Source: Aliivibrio finisterrensis_A
Lineage (GTDB): Bacteria > Pseudomonadota > Gammaproteobacteria > Enterobacterales > Vibrionaceae
Length of the DNA stretch: 64,000 nucleotides
Reading direction: 5' to 3' (one strand)
Assembly: GCF_004167675.1 (NCBI RefSeq)
Contig: NZ_SEZQ01000008.1
Every line of letters begins with the position of its first letter. Position 1 is the first letter of the stretch. The translations under genes were made by a program, and so were the position numbers. Under the pieces are notes generated by a model. It did not search any database. It saw nothing but the letters and a program-made list of their open reading frames with translations, and was not told the DNA's origin. This document shows, piece after piece, positions 33,485 to 42,579 of the stretch.

Positions 33485-34356
33485 CTAATCGTTTGTAAAG
33501 AGGACAATAACTCATCTAATACAGGGCCAAATACATGACTACGCGATACCAAACACCCCATAGGGGTAAGCCAGCCATCAAATTCATGTGCAATTGGCAG
33601 CGCCACAAGTTTATTCTGCTCTAGTAAGCTTGTAACACTATGCTCTGGTACTATCGTCCAACCCACTCCTTTACAAGCAAGATCCATCAAGGTTTGATGC
33701 GTATTGGCATACCACAACTTTGAGCTTATCCCATAGCTGAACCATAACTCTTTACGCTTTGAGCTACGATGTACTAACTGTCTGTGCCCTTTCAATGCTG
33801 CATCATTCACGACAGGCAAACTGGCTAACTCATGCTCTGGAGACACAACCGTCAAAAAACGCACATGACCTAGAGTAAAGAAATCCATGTCTACTTTTAG
33901 CTCGCCATCTGCATAGACAATCCCTACTTGGGCTTTGCCTTTTTTTACTAACTCTTCAACATCAAAAGTTGAGGTTGTGATGATCTCAAAATCCGTCACA
34001 GGAAACTTATCTGCCAATGCCGCCAATATTTGTAATACATCGTCATTCATTAAGCTCTCATCAATGGCGATGACTAACTCATATTCGTGCTCTCTTTCTA
34101 ACGATTCAACTTTTTGGTCAAAGTATTTTTGTTGATGCAAAATAGATTGAGCAATCGGCAATAACGCTCTGCCTTTCTCTGTCAGCACTGGTGTGTTCTT
34201 CTCACGATTAAACAGTTCTTGGTTAATGGCGATCTCTAAATTGGCAATGGCCTGACTCACACCTGATTGAGCGCGCTTTAACTGACGAGCTGCGGCAGAG
34301 AATGAACCGCACTCACACACGGTGACAAAGATTTTTAATTGCTCAAAACTGTACAT
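33457..34356 (-). CDS. LysR-family regulator next to a PACE efflux gene
   Basis: This 299-residue LysR-type regulator has FVTVCECGSFSAAARQLKRAQSGVSQAIANLEIAINQEL in the DNA-binding domain and VIAIDESLMNDDVLQILAALADKF in the effector domain. It is divergent from the PACE-type efflux gene at 34495, with 138 bases between starts. In other bacteria PACE genes (aceI) have a divergent LysR activator (AceR) that responds to the transported biocide, so the same role is likely here. Confidence 0.9.
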   Translation of the reverse strand: MYSFEQLKIFVTVCECGSFSAAARQLKRAQSGVSQAIANLEIAINQELFNREKNTPVLTEKGRALLPIAQSILHQQKYFDQKVESLEREHEYELVIAIDESLMNDDVLQILAALADKFPVTDFEIITTSTFDVEELVKKGKAQVGIVYADGELKVDMDFFTLGHVRFLTVVSPEHELASLPVVNDAALKGHRQLVHRSSKRKELWFSYGISSKLWYANTHQTLMDLACKGVGWTIVPEHSVTSLLEQNKLVALPIAHEFDGWLTPMGCLVSRSHVFGPVLDELLSSLQTISQKKPPAHY

Positions 34357-34494
34357 GGCATTGACTTAATAAATTGTTCAGGCCCCAAACTATCACGATT
34401 CGTGATGGCTGTTAACTTTATCTCTTTTATTCCCTCTCTATAATCGCTGATTCATTATTTTTAAATATATCAATAACCATTAAGAGTCATCGCA

Positions 34495-34932
34495 ATGAAA
34501 ACAACCGAACGTATTTTCCACGCTGTATTATTTGAGGTATTGGCGGTATCGCTGTCTATTCTTGGATTAGCAATTTTTACTAATCACGACGTTACCGCAC
34601 TATCAGGAACCATGATAGTCGTTGCCACTATCGCGATGATCTGGAATTTTATTTATAACTGGATTTTCGATCAATTCTTCACTGGCGAGAAAACACAGCG
34701 CACCCTTTCATTACGCATCTTCCACGTTGTTTTGTTTGAATTAGGGTTACTGTTCGTAACTGTACCTGTGATGGCTTACTTATTAAACGTAGGCATCTGG
34801 GAAGCGTTTGTGATGGATATTGGCGTGACTATCTTTATCACTATTTACGCATTTACTTTTAACTGGGTATACGACAATGTAAGAGCGGTATTGGTGAGAA
34901 GAATGGCGAGAGATGAGTCGGTCGCTGCGTGA
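34495..34932 (+). CDS. PACE-family efflux protein (AceI-like)
   Basis: This 145-residue membrane protein has four helices in two repeated halves. Each opens with an ERIFHAVLFE-like or LRIFHVVLFELG-like stretch and ends with a WNFIYNWIFD or FNWVYDNVRA block. These repeats define the PACE family, formerly called bacterial transmembrane pair domain proteins, which export biocides such as chlorhexidine or acriflavine by proton exchange. The characteristic glutamate of the first helix is present. The start has GAGTCATCG upstream. It is divergent from the LysR gene and followed by a hairpin terminator. Confidence 0.93.
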   Translation: MKTTERIFHAVLFEVLAVSLSILGLAIFTNHDVTALSGTMIVVATIAMIWNFIYNWIFDQFFTGEKTQRTLSLRIFHVVLFELGLLFVTVPVMAYLLNVGIWEAFVMDIGVTIFITIYAFTFNWVYDNVRAVLVRRMARDESVAA

Positions 34933-34965
34933 TGCATGAGATATAATATAGAGACCCAGATAGTA

Positions 34966-34998
34966 AACAACCCGCTGATTGGCGGGTTGTTATTTTTT
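34966..34998 (+). terminator. Terminator after the PACE gene
   Basis: A nine-base stem (ACAACCCGC / GCGGGTTGT) with a six-base loop is followed by TTATTTTTT. Confidence 0.87.
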
Positions 34999-35055
34999 AA
35001 CTAGCAGAGAGCTGTGCTAACTCATTTCCGCCGATTTCAACTTACTGAATAATGT

Positions 35056-35394
35056 TCAGTCCATTCTGGTAATAAAGGTTTGCTCGTCATCCAAAAAAGC
35101 CACAAAGCCGCCGTGATAGATAAATACTCGACCGCGCCCCTCAACTAGGCAAGCAAGCTGTGGGAGCAAATCTTCTTCGCTATCCTGACTTTGAAAAATA
35201 CCTGTATCGGTGATTACGCCACTGAATGTAGGCAAATACCCATAAGTGCGCTTAGCTTGATCAATCAAGCTCAATTCGCTGGCAATAGAAAAGCAAGAGG
35301 GGATCACACCGGCTTCTTCGATAAACATCGTTTTAAGTTCTTCAAAAGCGGTAATCACCAGCCAGTCAATATCGTTAACATGATGGATAAACAT
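35056..35394 (-). CDS. Hypothetical protein (112 residues)
   Basis: This 112-residue soluble protein has no motif I recognise. It opens MFIHHVNDIDWLVITAFEELKTMF and ends GGFVAFLDDEQTFITRMD, with a mixed alpha/beta look (FSGVITDTGIFQ, GRGRVFIYHGGFV) and no signal peptide. The start has a weak GAGA-type ribosome-binding site. It is alone on this strand between the PACE gene and carbamate kinase, so context gives no clue. Compact acidic character and intact length suggest a real gene. Confidence 0.6.
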   Translation of the reverse strand: MFIHHVNDIDWLVITAFEELKTMFIEEAGVIPSCFSIASELSLIDQAKRTYGYLPTFSGVITDTGIFQSQDSEEDLLPQLACLVEGRGRVFIYHGGFVAFLDDEQTFITRMD

Positions 35395-35927
35395 AGCGTT
35401 TCTCGGTTATTCTGATACGGCGATTTTATCACTATTATGGGGTAACCTAGTAGATATTTAATGGCTAAATTATTTCCTAAAATTCATTAGATCCAACTTG
35501 AAATGCGTTTTATTCATTTCCTAAGCCAATCACTTATTTTCGACATCACTCCTTATATCCTCAAACTCCCTCGCACAAGAATTCTACTTTCAAAAAACAC
35601 AATAGAATATATCTCTCCAGAGGCCCTAAATTTAGTTTATTACACTAATTTAACATCAGGTGATAAGTTATATACAAAGAAACACCTACTTACATATATT
35701 CTCTATTTATAAAATAAATACGGTGCGTTGCTGATATTTCCAGTATAGAATCCCCGCTCAATGTCCAGTCTATGTCTTCGCAGCCCTTACTTTCTAAATA
35801 AGGAGATGCTGAACACGGTAGATTTGTGATAAATAGACGCTGGCTAAATACAGAGAAAAATGAATTTCTATTTAGTGATAACAGCACTGATGTGGCATTG
35901 AGAAAATTTAAAATGAGTCGTACAACA
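35395..35927. other. Intergenic stretch before carbamate kinase
   Basis: It holds no gene I would support. A 69-codon frame at 35503-35712 has no good ribosome-binding site and low-complexity composition. The carbamate kinase frame extends upstream without stop to 35826, but the added residues are unlike the family. AT-rich, no clear repeat. Confidence 0.45.
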
Positions 35928-36896
35928 ATGAAACCAACAATTGTTATTGCCCTAGGCGGCAATGCACTATTGCGTCGTGGTCAGGTTCTTTCTTATGAAA
36001 ATCAACTTGAAAACGTAAAGGTAGCGGCAGAATCTATTGCGAAATTAAGTGAAAATTACCGTATTGCTATTGTTCATGGAAATGGCCCACAAGTTGGTTT
36101 ATTAAGCCAACAAAATGATGCCTTTGATGCTGTCCCATCTTACCCTCTTAGCTGCTTAGTTGCCGAATCTCAAGGGATGATAGCAACCATGCTTGCACAA
36201 GAATTACGTAACCGCGTTGATTGTAACGTATCAACAATTCTTACTCATGTTGATGTTGATAAAGCCGACCCTGCGTTTAACGACCCGATGAAGTTTATAG
36301 GTCAAGTCTATTCAGAAGCAGAAGCTAAAGCACTTGCTGAAGAGTTTGATTGGTCTATTCGCCAAGATGGTGACTACTTTAGACGCGTTGTTGCCTCTCC
36401 TGCTCCTAAAAATATTCGTGAAAGTGAATTGATTTCATTAGCTTTGCAGCACGACAACATCGTTATTTGTTGTGGCGGTGGCGGCATTCCTGTTTGTACT
36501 GATGAGAATGGCATCACTTCAAACATTGATTGTGTTATTGATAAAGACTCAACGGCATCGTTACTTTCTCAACAAATTTCTGCCGACTTTTTCTTAATTT
36601 TGACCGATGGTGATGGGGTATTCTTCCATTACGGTAAGCCAAACCAAATCAAATTAGACATTGCGACAACCGAAGAATTAAAAGGTTATGCGTTTGATAA
36701 AGGCTCTATGCAGCCAAAAATTGATGCGATGATTAATTATGTTGAAAATGTCGATATTTCAATTGGTATCATTACCGATTTACATTTGGCTTTAGATGCT
36801 CTTAATGGCACCGCAGGTACAAAAATCGTAAAAAATAAGTTCTATGATGATTCTATTTCTCATCAACAGAATGATGGTGAATTAGCCCTAGCTTAA
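35928..36896 (+). CDS. arcC: Carbamate kinase
   Basis: This 322-residue enzyme converts carbamoyl phosphate and ADP to ATP, CO2 and ammonia, usually the last step of arginine deiminase fermentation. The start segment is TIVIALGGNALLRRGQ, and further on are HGNGPQVGLL and VICCGGGGIPV with SNIDCVIDKDSTASLLS (the PVxxxxxGxxxxxxAVIDKD family region). The ATG at 35928 gives a family-like N-terminus; 35913 is equally possible. No arcA or arcB gene is adjacent, so its usual operon partners are not in this window. A hairpin terminator follows. Confidence 0.9.
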   Translation: MKPTIVIALGGNALLRRGQVLSYENQLENVKVAAESIAKLSENYRIAIVHGNGPQVGLLSQQNDAFDAVPSYPLSCLVAESQGMIATMLAQELRNRVDCNVSTILTHVDVDKADPAFNDPMKFIGQVYSEAEAKALAEEFDWSIRQDGDYFRRVVASPAPKNIRESELISLALQHDNIVICCGGGGIPVCTDENGITSNIDCVIDKDSTASLLSQQISADFFLILTDGDGVFFHYGKPNQIKLDIATTEELKGYAFDKGSMQPKIDAMINYVENVDISIGIITDLHLALDALNGTAGTKIVKNKFYDDSISHQQNDGELALA

Positions 36897-36918
36897 CGGT
36901 TTTATTCCCCTAGAAAAC

Positions 36919-36948
36919 AAAAGTCCTAACGTGTTGTTAGGGCTTTTT
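36919..36948 (+). terminator. Terminator after carbamate kinase
   Basis: A stem AAAAGTCCTAAC / GTTAGGGCTTTT (one wobble pair) with a five-base loop is followed by T residues, 23 bases after the stop codon. Confidence 0.8.
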
Positions 36949-36975
36949 AATATCGAGTGTGCGATAAGTAAACGC

Positions 36976-37773
36976 TTATAACACTTGCTCTTTAATCACC
37001 GTAAACACCCCTGCTTCTTTATTGCTTGGCGCGATAAAGCGTGCTGTGTCTTTCACCTGCTGATGTGCGTTTTTCATCGCATAAGAATAGTAGCTCTCTT
37101 GTAGCATTTCTAAATCATTTAAGTAATCACCAAAGCTCATCGTCTCTTCAAAACTAAAGCCAAGCGTGTTTTGAAGATGCTTGATCGCCGCCCCTTTAGA
37201 GGCAACCGCATTCATTACATCGAGCCAGATCTTAGCGCTAACCACCACTTGATGTGTATGACCAAACTCTGCATTTATTACCGGATTAATATGCTCTGCT
37301 GAACCATCAAAATGACAAAGAGCGACTTTAATAAATTCATCATCCACTGCTAATAAATCTTCTACGTATTGGCAACGCTGATAATATTTAGAGAACTCGG
37401 CTAATGCTTGTGGGTCTTGAGTTTCAATATAAGCCGATTGTTTTCCGCACAATACAATGTGTACTCCATCTATAGAACGCGCGGTTTGAATAATGTTTTT
37501 GATTGATGGTGTATCTATCGTGCAACTGTAAAGCTCTTGGCCTTTATGCATAACTAACGTGCCGTTTTCAGCAATGAACATCATGCTATCTTTCACTGGC
37601 TCAAAGGTTTCTAATAAGCTGTAGTACTGACGTCCAGACGCTGCGGCAAACATAATGCCTTTGTCTTCTAATTGCTGATAAAGATCAAAAAAACGTGGGT
37701 CTAACTGGCTGTGCTCATTAAGTAATGTGCCATCCATATCGGTAGCAATAAATTTTACGTTATGTTTTTGCAT
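36976..37773 (-). CDS. HAD-superfamily (Cof-type) phosphatase
   Basis: This 265-residue hydrolase opens KFIATDMDGTLLNEHSQLD, with the DxDGTLL nucleophile motif of HAD phosphatases. It has AASGRQYYSLLE in motif II and SFGDYLNDLEMLQ in motif IV, plus a Cof-type cap domain (C2). Members dephosphorylate sugar phosphates, FMN or other small metabolites. The start at 37773 is chosen because the family begins just before the DxD motif; earlier in-frame residues have no family resemblance. It is a single-gene unit between carbamate kinase and the sugar-acid cluster. Confidence 0.9.
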   Translation of the reverse strand: MQKHNVKFIATDMDGTLLNEHSQLDPRFFDLYQQLEDKGIMFAAASGRQYYSLLETFEPVKDSMMFIAENGTLVMHKGQELYSCTIDTPSIKNIIQTARSIDGVHIVLCGKQSAYIETQDPQALAEFSKYYQRCQYVEDLLAVDDEFIKVALCHFDGSAEHINPVINAEFGHTHQVVVSAKIWLDVMNAVASKGAAIKHLQNTLGFSFEETMSFGDYLNDLEMLQESYYSYAMKNAHQQVKDTARFIAPSNKEAGVFTVIKEQVL

Positions 37774-37908
37774 TGATAAGTACTCAGAATAAATTGGACA
37801 ATAGAATGCGCTGAGGCGGGATAATGACAAAAGAGTATATACCTTAGCATTATGGGAACCGAACCACTCTAGTTCAAAATGAGAGGTTAATATCACTCTT
37901 TACATAAA

Positions 37909-37936
37909 TAAAAAGGAGCTACGAAGGCCCCTTTTG
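37909..37936 (-). terminator. Terminator of the eda gene
   Basis: On the minus strand CAAAAGGGGCC / GGCTCCTTTT-type pairing with a TTCGT loop is followed by a T run. A very similar hairpin terminates the RND operon at 43371-43398. Confidence 0.8.
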
Positions 37937-37958
37937 ATAGTGGTGAACTAAAATTAAA

Positions 37959-38588
37959 TTAGCTTTTTACTTGCTCAACAATTTCTCTTGTTAATCGCGC
38001 AATGGTATCCCAGTCTTTATTTTCGATTAGTTTCTTATCTACCATCCATGTGCCACCACAAGCTAATACTTGAGGAATAGCCAAATAATCCTGAATATTT
38101 GATGCGGTAATTCCACCGGTTGGCATTAGTCGAATATCACCATAAGGACCAACTAAAGATTTAACCATATTAAGACCACCAGACGCTTCTGCTGGGAAAA
38201 ACTTCAGCGTAGTTAACCCCATTTCTAATGCCGCCTCTACTGTACTTGGGTTATTTACACCAGGAACAATATCAATTCCAATTTCTTGGCATGCTTTAAC
38301 TGTATTTGGATTGAAACCAGGAGACACAACGAAGCTTGCTCCAGCCTCTTTTGCGGCAAGTGCTTGCTCACCATTTAAAACCGTTCCAGCGCCAATCAGC
38401 ATATGAGGCTGTGATTGCTTTAAAAGACGAATGGCTTCTACTGCTGCATCTGAGCGAAAAGTAATTTCAGCCGCAGGCAATCCATTATCAGATAACACCT
38501 TACCTAATGGAATGATATCTTCAGCATTATCCAATGCGATAACTGGAATGACTTTTAGCGATTGAAGTTGTTCATTAATTGTCGACAT
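37959..38588 (-). CDS. eda: 2-keto-3-deoxy-6-phosphogluconate aldolase
   Basis: This 209-residue class I aldolase cleaves KDPG to pyruvate and glyceraldehyde-3-phosphate (Entner-Doudoroff pathway). The Schiff-base lysine is in TLKFFPAEASGG (Lys129). The catalytic glutamate is in AAEITFRSD (Glu41), and SPGFNP is the phosphate-contacting loop. The length matches E. coli Eda (213). Gaps of 20 bases to the upstream kdgK indicate co-transcription. Confidence 0.94.
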   Translation of the reverse strand: MSTINEQLQSLKVIPVIALDNAEDIIPLGKVLSDNGLPAAEITFRSDAAVEAIRLLKQSQPHMLIGAGTVLNGEQALAAKEAGASFVVSPGFNPNTVKACQEIGIDIVPGVNNPSTVEAALEMGLTTLKFFPAEASGGLNMVKSLVGPYGDIRLMPTGGITASNIQDYLAIPQVLACGGTWMVDKKLIENKDWDTIARLTREIVEQVKS

Positions 38589-38608
38589 TTTATATTCCTA
38601 CTCTGATA

Positions 38609-39553
38609 TTAAAGTGTATCTGTAATGTGTTTAGGGATAATTGCCCCATGATGTTGAATAACAAGGCCAGCTAATGCATTACCTCGACGACACGCTTCAA
38701 CCACTGAGTCGCCAGCAAGGTAACAAGATAAGAATCCACCATTAAATGAATCACCTGCAGAAGTGGTATCTGCAACCGTTTCGACTTGTTTCGTTGCGAT
38801 TAATGTTGGCTGATGATCTGGGCTTTCGCTCATCAGGCAACCTTTAGCACCCAATTTTACAACAACGGTTTTCACTCCTAATTGATGAAGCCTTAGAATC
38901 GTTTGTGTCGGATCTTGGTCTGCCCATAAAAGCTGTTCATCTTCATATGTCACCAATGCGACATCAGTCGTTTGATACGCTTTCTGATAGGCCTCTTTTG
39001 TTTTTATTTCTGAATCCCATAATTTTGGTCGATAATTACTATCAAAAATAATCGTAATCCCTTGTTGATGTAGGTCATTTAACAAGCCTAATAACGTGCA
39101 TCGATCTTCATCAGGCAAAATAGCCAAACTTATACCACTAATAAAAATGGCATCAACTCTCTCAAGGTTCTTACGAATTTTTCCAAAATCAGGGTGCTGA
39201 AGCATATAACGTGCAGCGGAGTCATTACGCCAATACAAAAATGTTCGCTCACCTTGCTCATCCACTTGTATCAAATAAAGACCAGGAGAACGATGAGAGT
39301 CTTGAAGAGTAAAATCCGTTGATATTCCTTCCTCTTTCCAGCGTTTCATTATCTCTTGGCTAATAGCATCAGTTCCTAAAGAAGTAACATAACTGGTTTG
39401 AACTGCATGAGTTTCTTTCGATGATCTTGATAGGCTTCGATTCAAATATATCGCAGCATTTAAAGTATCCCCACCGTAACTCTGCTGCATTTGTCCAAAG
39501 GGGTCGCCATTTAATTCGATCATACATTCACCAATAATAGCGATGTGACTCAT
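38609..39553 (-). CDS. kdgK: 2-keto-3-deoxygluconate kinase
   Basis: This 314-residue PfkB-family kinase phosphorylates 2-keto-3-deoxygluconate to KDPG. It opens IAIIGECMIELNG and has SYGGDTLNAAIYLNRSL at the substrate end. The catalytic signature is TVADTTSAGDSFNGGFLSCYL, with the aspartate base in GDSF. The order here, kdgK then eda, is consistent with KDG entering glycolysis. It is downstream of the PTS gene on the same strand, 93 bases away. Confidence 0.93.
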   Translation of the reverse strand: MSHIAIIGECMIELNGDPFGQMQQSYGGDTLNAAIYLNRSLSRSSKETHAVQTSYVTSLGTDAISQEIMKRWKEEGISTDFTLQDSHRSPGLYLIQVDEQGERTFLYWRNDSAARYMLQHPDFGKIRKNLERVDAIFISGISLAILPDEDRCTLLGLLNDLHQQGITIIFDSNYRPKLWDSEIKTKEAYQKAYQTTDVALVTYEDEQLLWADQDPTQTILRLHQLGVKTVVVKLGAKGCLMSESPDHQPTLIATKQVETVADTTSAGDSFNGGFLSCYLAGDSVVEACRRGNALAGLVIQHHGAIIPKHITDTL

Positions 39554-39646
39554 ATATATTTCCTTTAATGTTACGACTTAAAAAATGAAAGTGAGCCACT
39601 ATTGGCTAGCAATTAACGGCTCACTTATATGACTAACTAAAAGAGG

Positions 39647-41083
39647 TTATTTATCATCAAGTTTAACGAATAATAACGTTAGAATATAAGAGAGAACAAA
39701 CACACCACACACGCCCAAAATCGCTTGAATAAAGTTTTGTGTTCCGCCTGATAGATACGCAGGTAAACTGAATACAGACGATAATATGTAGCTGTTTAAA
39801 TGAGTATCAATGGTAACTGATATAGCACCAAATACGCCGGCAGCTAAACTTGCTGTCATTAACGCTTTCGTATACTTAGTCAGAACACCAAATAACGCTG
39901 GTTCTGTAATACCTAGAATTGCAGTAACCCCCGAACCTAATGTGATTGATGACTCTTCTTTAGATACATATTTGCGCTGTTTATGCCACACTGCCATGGT
40001 TGCACCAGCAATCGCTAAATTACCTAAGCACATGATAGGCATTAATAAATCTTTTCCGTATAGCGCAAAGTTATTTAAACTGATTGGCGTCATACTGTGG
40101 TGAATACCAAATACAATAGTAATTGGGCGAGTTAGGCCAAAGACAAAACCTGTTAACGTTGGAGATATCTCAAGTAATGAGCCAACTACCCATCCCGCGC
40201 CATTACTCAACCAAATACCTGCCGGGCCTACAAACGATAGCGTAATAGTCGAAGTTACTGTAAAGGCTAAAAGTGGCGTAAATACAGGTTTTGCTGATGA
40301 AGGAACCAACTTATCAACTAAAGGCGTTACTTTCGACAACACCCAAATAGCCAATATTGCAGGGACAATGGCACCGCCGTAATTTAATAGCTCAATAGGA
40401 ACAATGCCAAGTACCGTTAACTCAGGCACTGCACCAACATCTTTTAGCTGCGCTGCTTTCTCAATTAATTTAGGCGCAAGCATTGCTGATGAAACAGCCA
40501 GTGCAATGTATTCATTAACTTTAAACACCTTCGCTGCCGAGAATGAAACCAACATAGGTAAAAAGAAAAATACAGCAACAGAGATAGAACGGAAAAAATA
40601 CACCGTATCTGAGGACTCAGAAATCACATTGGTTGCAATAAGACCAGAAAGCAGGCCCATCAACATACCTGCACCTGCAATTGCAGGAACTACTGGGCCG
40701 AAGATACCCGCAACAATTCGCATGACACCTTGAAATAACTTACCTTTCTCTATGGTATCTACCCCAGGAGAGCTCGTGTTCATCGATGTATTTGAAATCG
40801 CGTTATACCATTTTTCAACCTCAACCCCGATAATGACTTGAGTTTGCCCTTGTTGTAAAACAACCCCTTTTACGCCTTTTATTTTTTTGATTTCATCTTG
40901 ATTAACAAGCGACTCATCCACTAACTTAAATCGTAAGCGAGTCATGCAGTGAGTCGTACTATTTATATTATTTTCACTGCCAAGAGCTTTAATTAATAAC
41001 TGTAAGTTATCCTCAAAGCTCAGTTCTTTAGATGTCGAGTCTATACCTTTTGGGATCTCGTTATTTGTCTCAATGCTTTGCAT
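39647..41083 (-). CDS. PTS enzyme IIBC component (glucose/sucrose family)
   Basis: This 478-residue membrane permease of the phosphotransferase system has an N-terminal IIB domain with phosphocysteine in NSTTHCMTRLRFKL (Cys46). About ten helices of a IIC domain follow (VMRIVAGIFGPVVPAIAGAGMLMGL). The permease core resembles the sucrose/beta-glucoside and N-acetylmuramate group. No IIA domain is present, so it probably uses a shared IIA such as Crr. It leads into the kdgK-eda genes. PTS permeases deliver phosphorylated sugars, so its link to a dehydratase of unphosphorylated acids is unresolved. Substrate unknown. Confidence 0.87.
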   Translation of the reverse strand: MQSIETNNEIPKGIDSTSKELSFEDNLQLLIKALGSENNINSTTHCMTRLRFKLVDESLVNQDEIKKIKGVKGVVLQQGQTQVIIGVEVEKWYNAISNTSMNTSSPGVDTIEKGKLFQGVMRIVAGIFGPVVPAIAGAGMLMGLLSGLIATNVISESSDTVYFFRSISVAVFFFLPMLVSFSAAKVFKVNEYIALAVSSAMLAPKLIEKAAQLKDVGAVPELTVLGIVPIELLNYGGAIVPAILAIWVLSKVTPLVDKLVPSSAKPVFTPLLAFTVTSTITLSFVGPAGIWLSNGAGWVVGSLLEISPTLTGFVFGLTRPITIVFGIHHSMTPISLNNFALYGKDLLMPIMCLGNLAIAGATMAVWHKQRKYVSKEESSITLGSGVTAILGITEPALFGVLTKYTKALMTASLAAGVFGAISVTIDTHLNSYILSSVFSLPAYLSGGTQNFIQAILGVCGVFVLSYILTLLFVKLDDK

Positions 41084-41212
41084 AACATACCTGTTTTGGA
41101 AATGACTAAGTTGGAGATATCATAACGACAACCCATATTAATCCAACTCTATAAAAAGAGAGTTATCTCACATTTAAACTCAGTAAAATTATTTTTTCGG
41201 CCTTTTTCCTGG

Positions 41213-41257
41213 ATTGGTCTGTTTTATTAATCAATTAAAAAACCTTTTCAGACCAAT
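41213..41257. promoter_or_regulatory. Putative GntR operator: paired TGGTCTG/CAGACCA half-sites
   Basis: ATTGGTCTG (41213-41221) and CAGACCAAT (41249-41257) are perfect nine-base inverted copies, 27 bases apart, in the 260-base gap between the divergent PTS and dehydratase genes. TGGTCT-type half-sites are typical of HutC-subfamily (UTRA) GntR regulators, and one lies in this cluster. Confidence 0.6.
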
Positions 41258-41343
41258 TATTTTCACCCTAAAATTAGGGCTTGAAATGTTACTTTTAACA
41301 CGGTTATATAATAGAAGTTATTATTAATTTAGGTTGTTTAATT

Positions 41344-42543
41344 GTGAAAAAAACCATCATCACCAATATCGATTGTATAATTACAAAGCCAGACCGACAT
41401 AACTTAATTACTGTTGTCGTTGAAACTGATCATGGAGTAACTGGTTTTGGTTGTGCGACTTTTCAGCAGCGACCATTAGCGGTAAAAACTATGGTTGACG
41501 AATATCTCAAACCACTTCTTATCGGTAAAGATGCGAATAATATTGAAGATATTTGGCAAATGATGATGGTTAACGCGTATTGGCGTAATGGACCTGTTAT
41601 TAATAATGCCATTTCTGGTGTAGACATGGCATTGTGGGATATTAAAGCAAAATTAGCAGGCATGCCTTTACATCAATTATTTGGTGGAAAATCAAGAGAT
41701 GCGATTCCTGTATACACCCACGCAACTAGCGATACAATGGAAGGCATTTATGACTTGGTCGACTCATTTCTAAATAAAGGCTACAAGCATATACGTTGCC
41801 AATTAGGCTTTTATGGTGGTGTTCCAAGCCAGTTAAACACAGCGCAAAACCCAACAGAAGGCTCATACTACGATCAAGAGCAGTACATGGATAATACCTT
41901 AACCATGTTCCGACTTTTGAGAGAAAAATACGGTAATACATTCCACATTTTGCATGATGTTCATGAACGCTTATTCCCTAATCAAGCCATTCAATTTGCA
42001 AAAGAGGTCGAGCAGTTTAAGCCATATTTCATTGAAGATATTTTACCGCCAAACCAAACTGAATGGTTGGATAATATCAGAAGCCAATCCTCGGTTTCAT
42101 TAGGATTAGGTGAGCTATTTAATAACCCTGAAGAGTGGAAAGCATTAATCATTAATCGACGAATTGATTTTATTCGTTGTCATGTTTCGCAAATTGGTGG
42201 GATCACTCCTGCTCTAAAACTTGCTCACTTATGCCAAACCTTTGGGGTTCGTCTGGCTTGGCATTGCCCACCAGATATGACACCTATTGGTGCTGCTGTA
42301 AATACGCACTTAAACGTACATTTACATAATGCGGCGATTCAAGAGCATGTTGAATATAACGAGAACACCAAGCGTGTTTTCCCTAATGCTGCAGAGCCGA
42401 TTAATGGTTATCTTTACGCATCGGAAACTACTGGGATTGGTGTCGAAATCAATAGAGAAGCTGCGGCTGAATTCCCTGTAATGTATCGTCCCCATGAATG
42501 GACTCAAAGTAGGCTCCCTGATGGGTCCATTCATACCCCTTAA
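41344..42543 (+). CDS. Enolase-superfamily sugar-acid dehydratase, RspA/ManD-like
   Basis: This 399-residue protein of the mandelate racemase/enolase superfamily resembles RspA and D-mannonate or D-gluconate dehydratases. The capping domain contains YWRNGPVINNAISGVDMALWDIKAKLAG. The barrel has HDVHERLFP (metal aspartate), FIEDILPP (second ligand) and GLGELFN (third). The catalytic histidine region is RLAWHCPPDMTP. It would convert an aldonic acid to 2-keto-3-deoxyaldonate, the substrate of KdgK. Translation begins at a GTG with a weak AGG-type site. It is divergent from the PTS-kdgK-eda genes. The exact substrate is not settled by sequence alone. Confidence 0.83.
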   Translation: MKKTIITNIDCIITKPDRHNLITVVVETDHGVTGFGCATFQQRPLAVKTMVDEYLKPLLIGKDANNIEDIWQMMMVNAYWRNGPVINNAISGVDMALWDIKAKLAGMPLHQLFGGKSRDAIPVYTHATSDTMEGIYDLVDSFLNKGYKHIRCQLGFYGGVPSQLNTAQNPTEGSYYDQEQYMDNTLTMFRLLREKYGNTFHILHDVHERLFPNQAIQFAKEVEQFKPYFIEDILPPNQTEWLDNIRSQSSVSLGLGELFNNPEEWKALIINRRIDFIRCHVSQIGGITPALKLAHLCQTFGVRLAWHCPPDMTPIGAAVNTHLNVHLHNAAIQEHVEYNENTKRVFPNAAEPINGYLYASETTGIGVEINREAAAEFPVMYRPHEWTQSRLPDGSIHTP

Positions 42544-42548
42544 AAACG

Positions 42549-42579
42549 ATAGCCGCTTATAACTGAGCGGCTATTTTTT
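42549..42579. terminator. Bidirectional terminator between dehydratase and GntR genes
   Basis: A nine-base perfect stem (ATAGCCGCT / AGCGGCTAT) with an eight-base loop has a T run on the plus strand. It overlaps the 3' end of the GntR gene, which stops at 42571. Confidence 0.85.

Noticed and set aside
35503..35712. 69-codon frame before carbamate kinase
   Set aside because: No convincing ribosome-binding site, no motif, composition of AT-rich intergenic DNA.
35826..35927. Longer start for carbamate kinase
   Set aside because: The extra residues are unlike any carbamate kinase N-terminus and there is no ribosome-binding site at 35826.
40404..40733. 109-codon frame opposite the PTS permease
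   Set aside because: Reverse-strand shadow of hydrophobic helices; no start signals.
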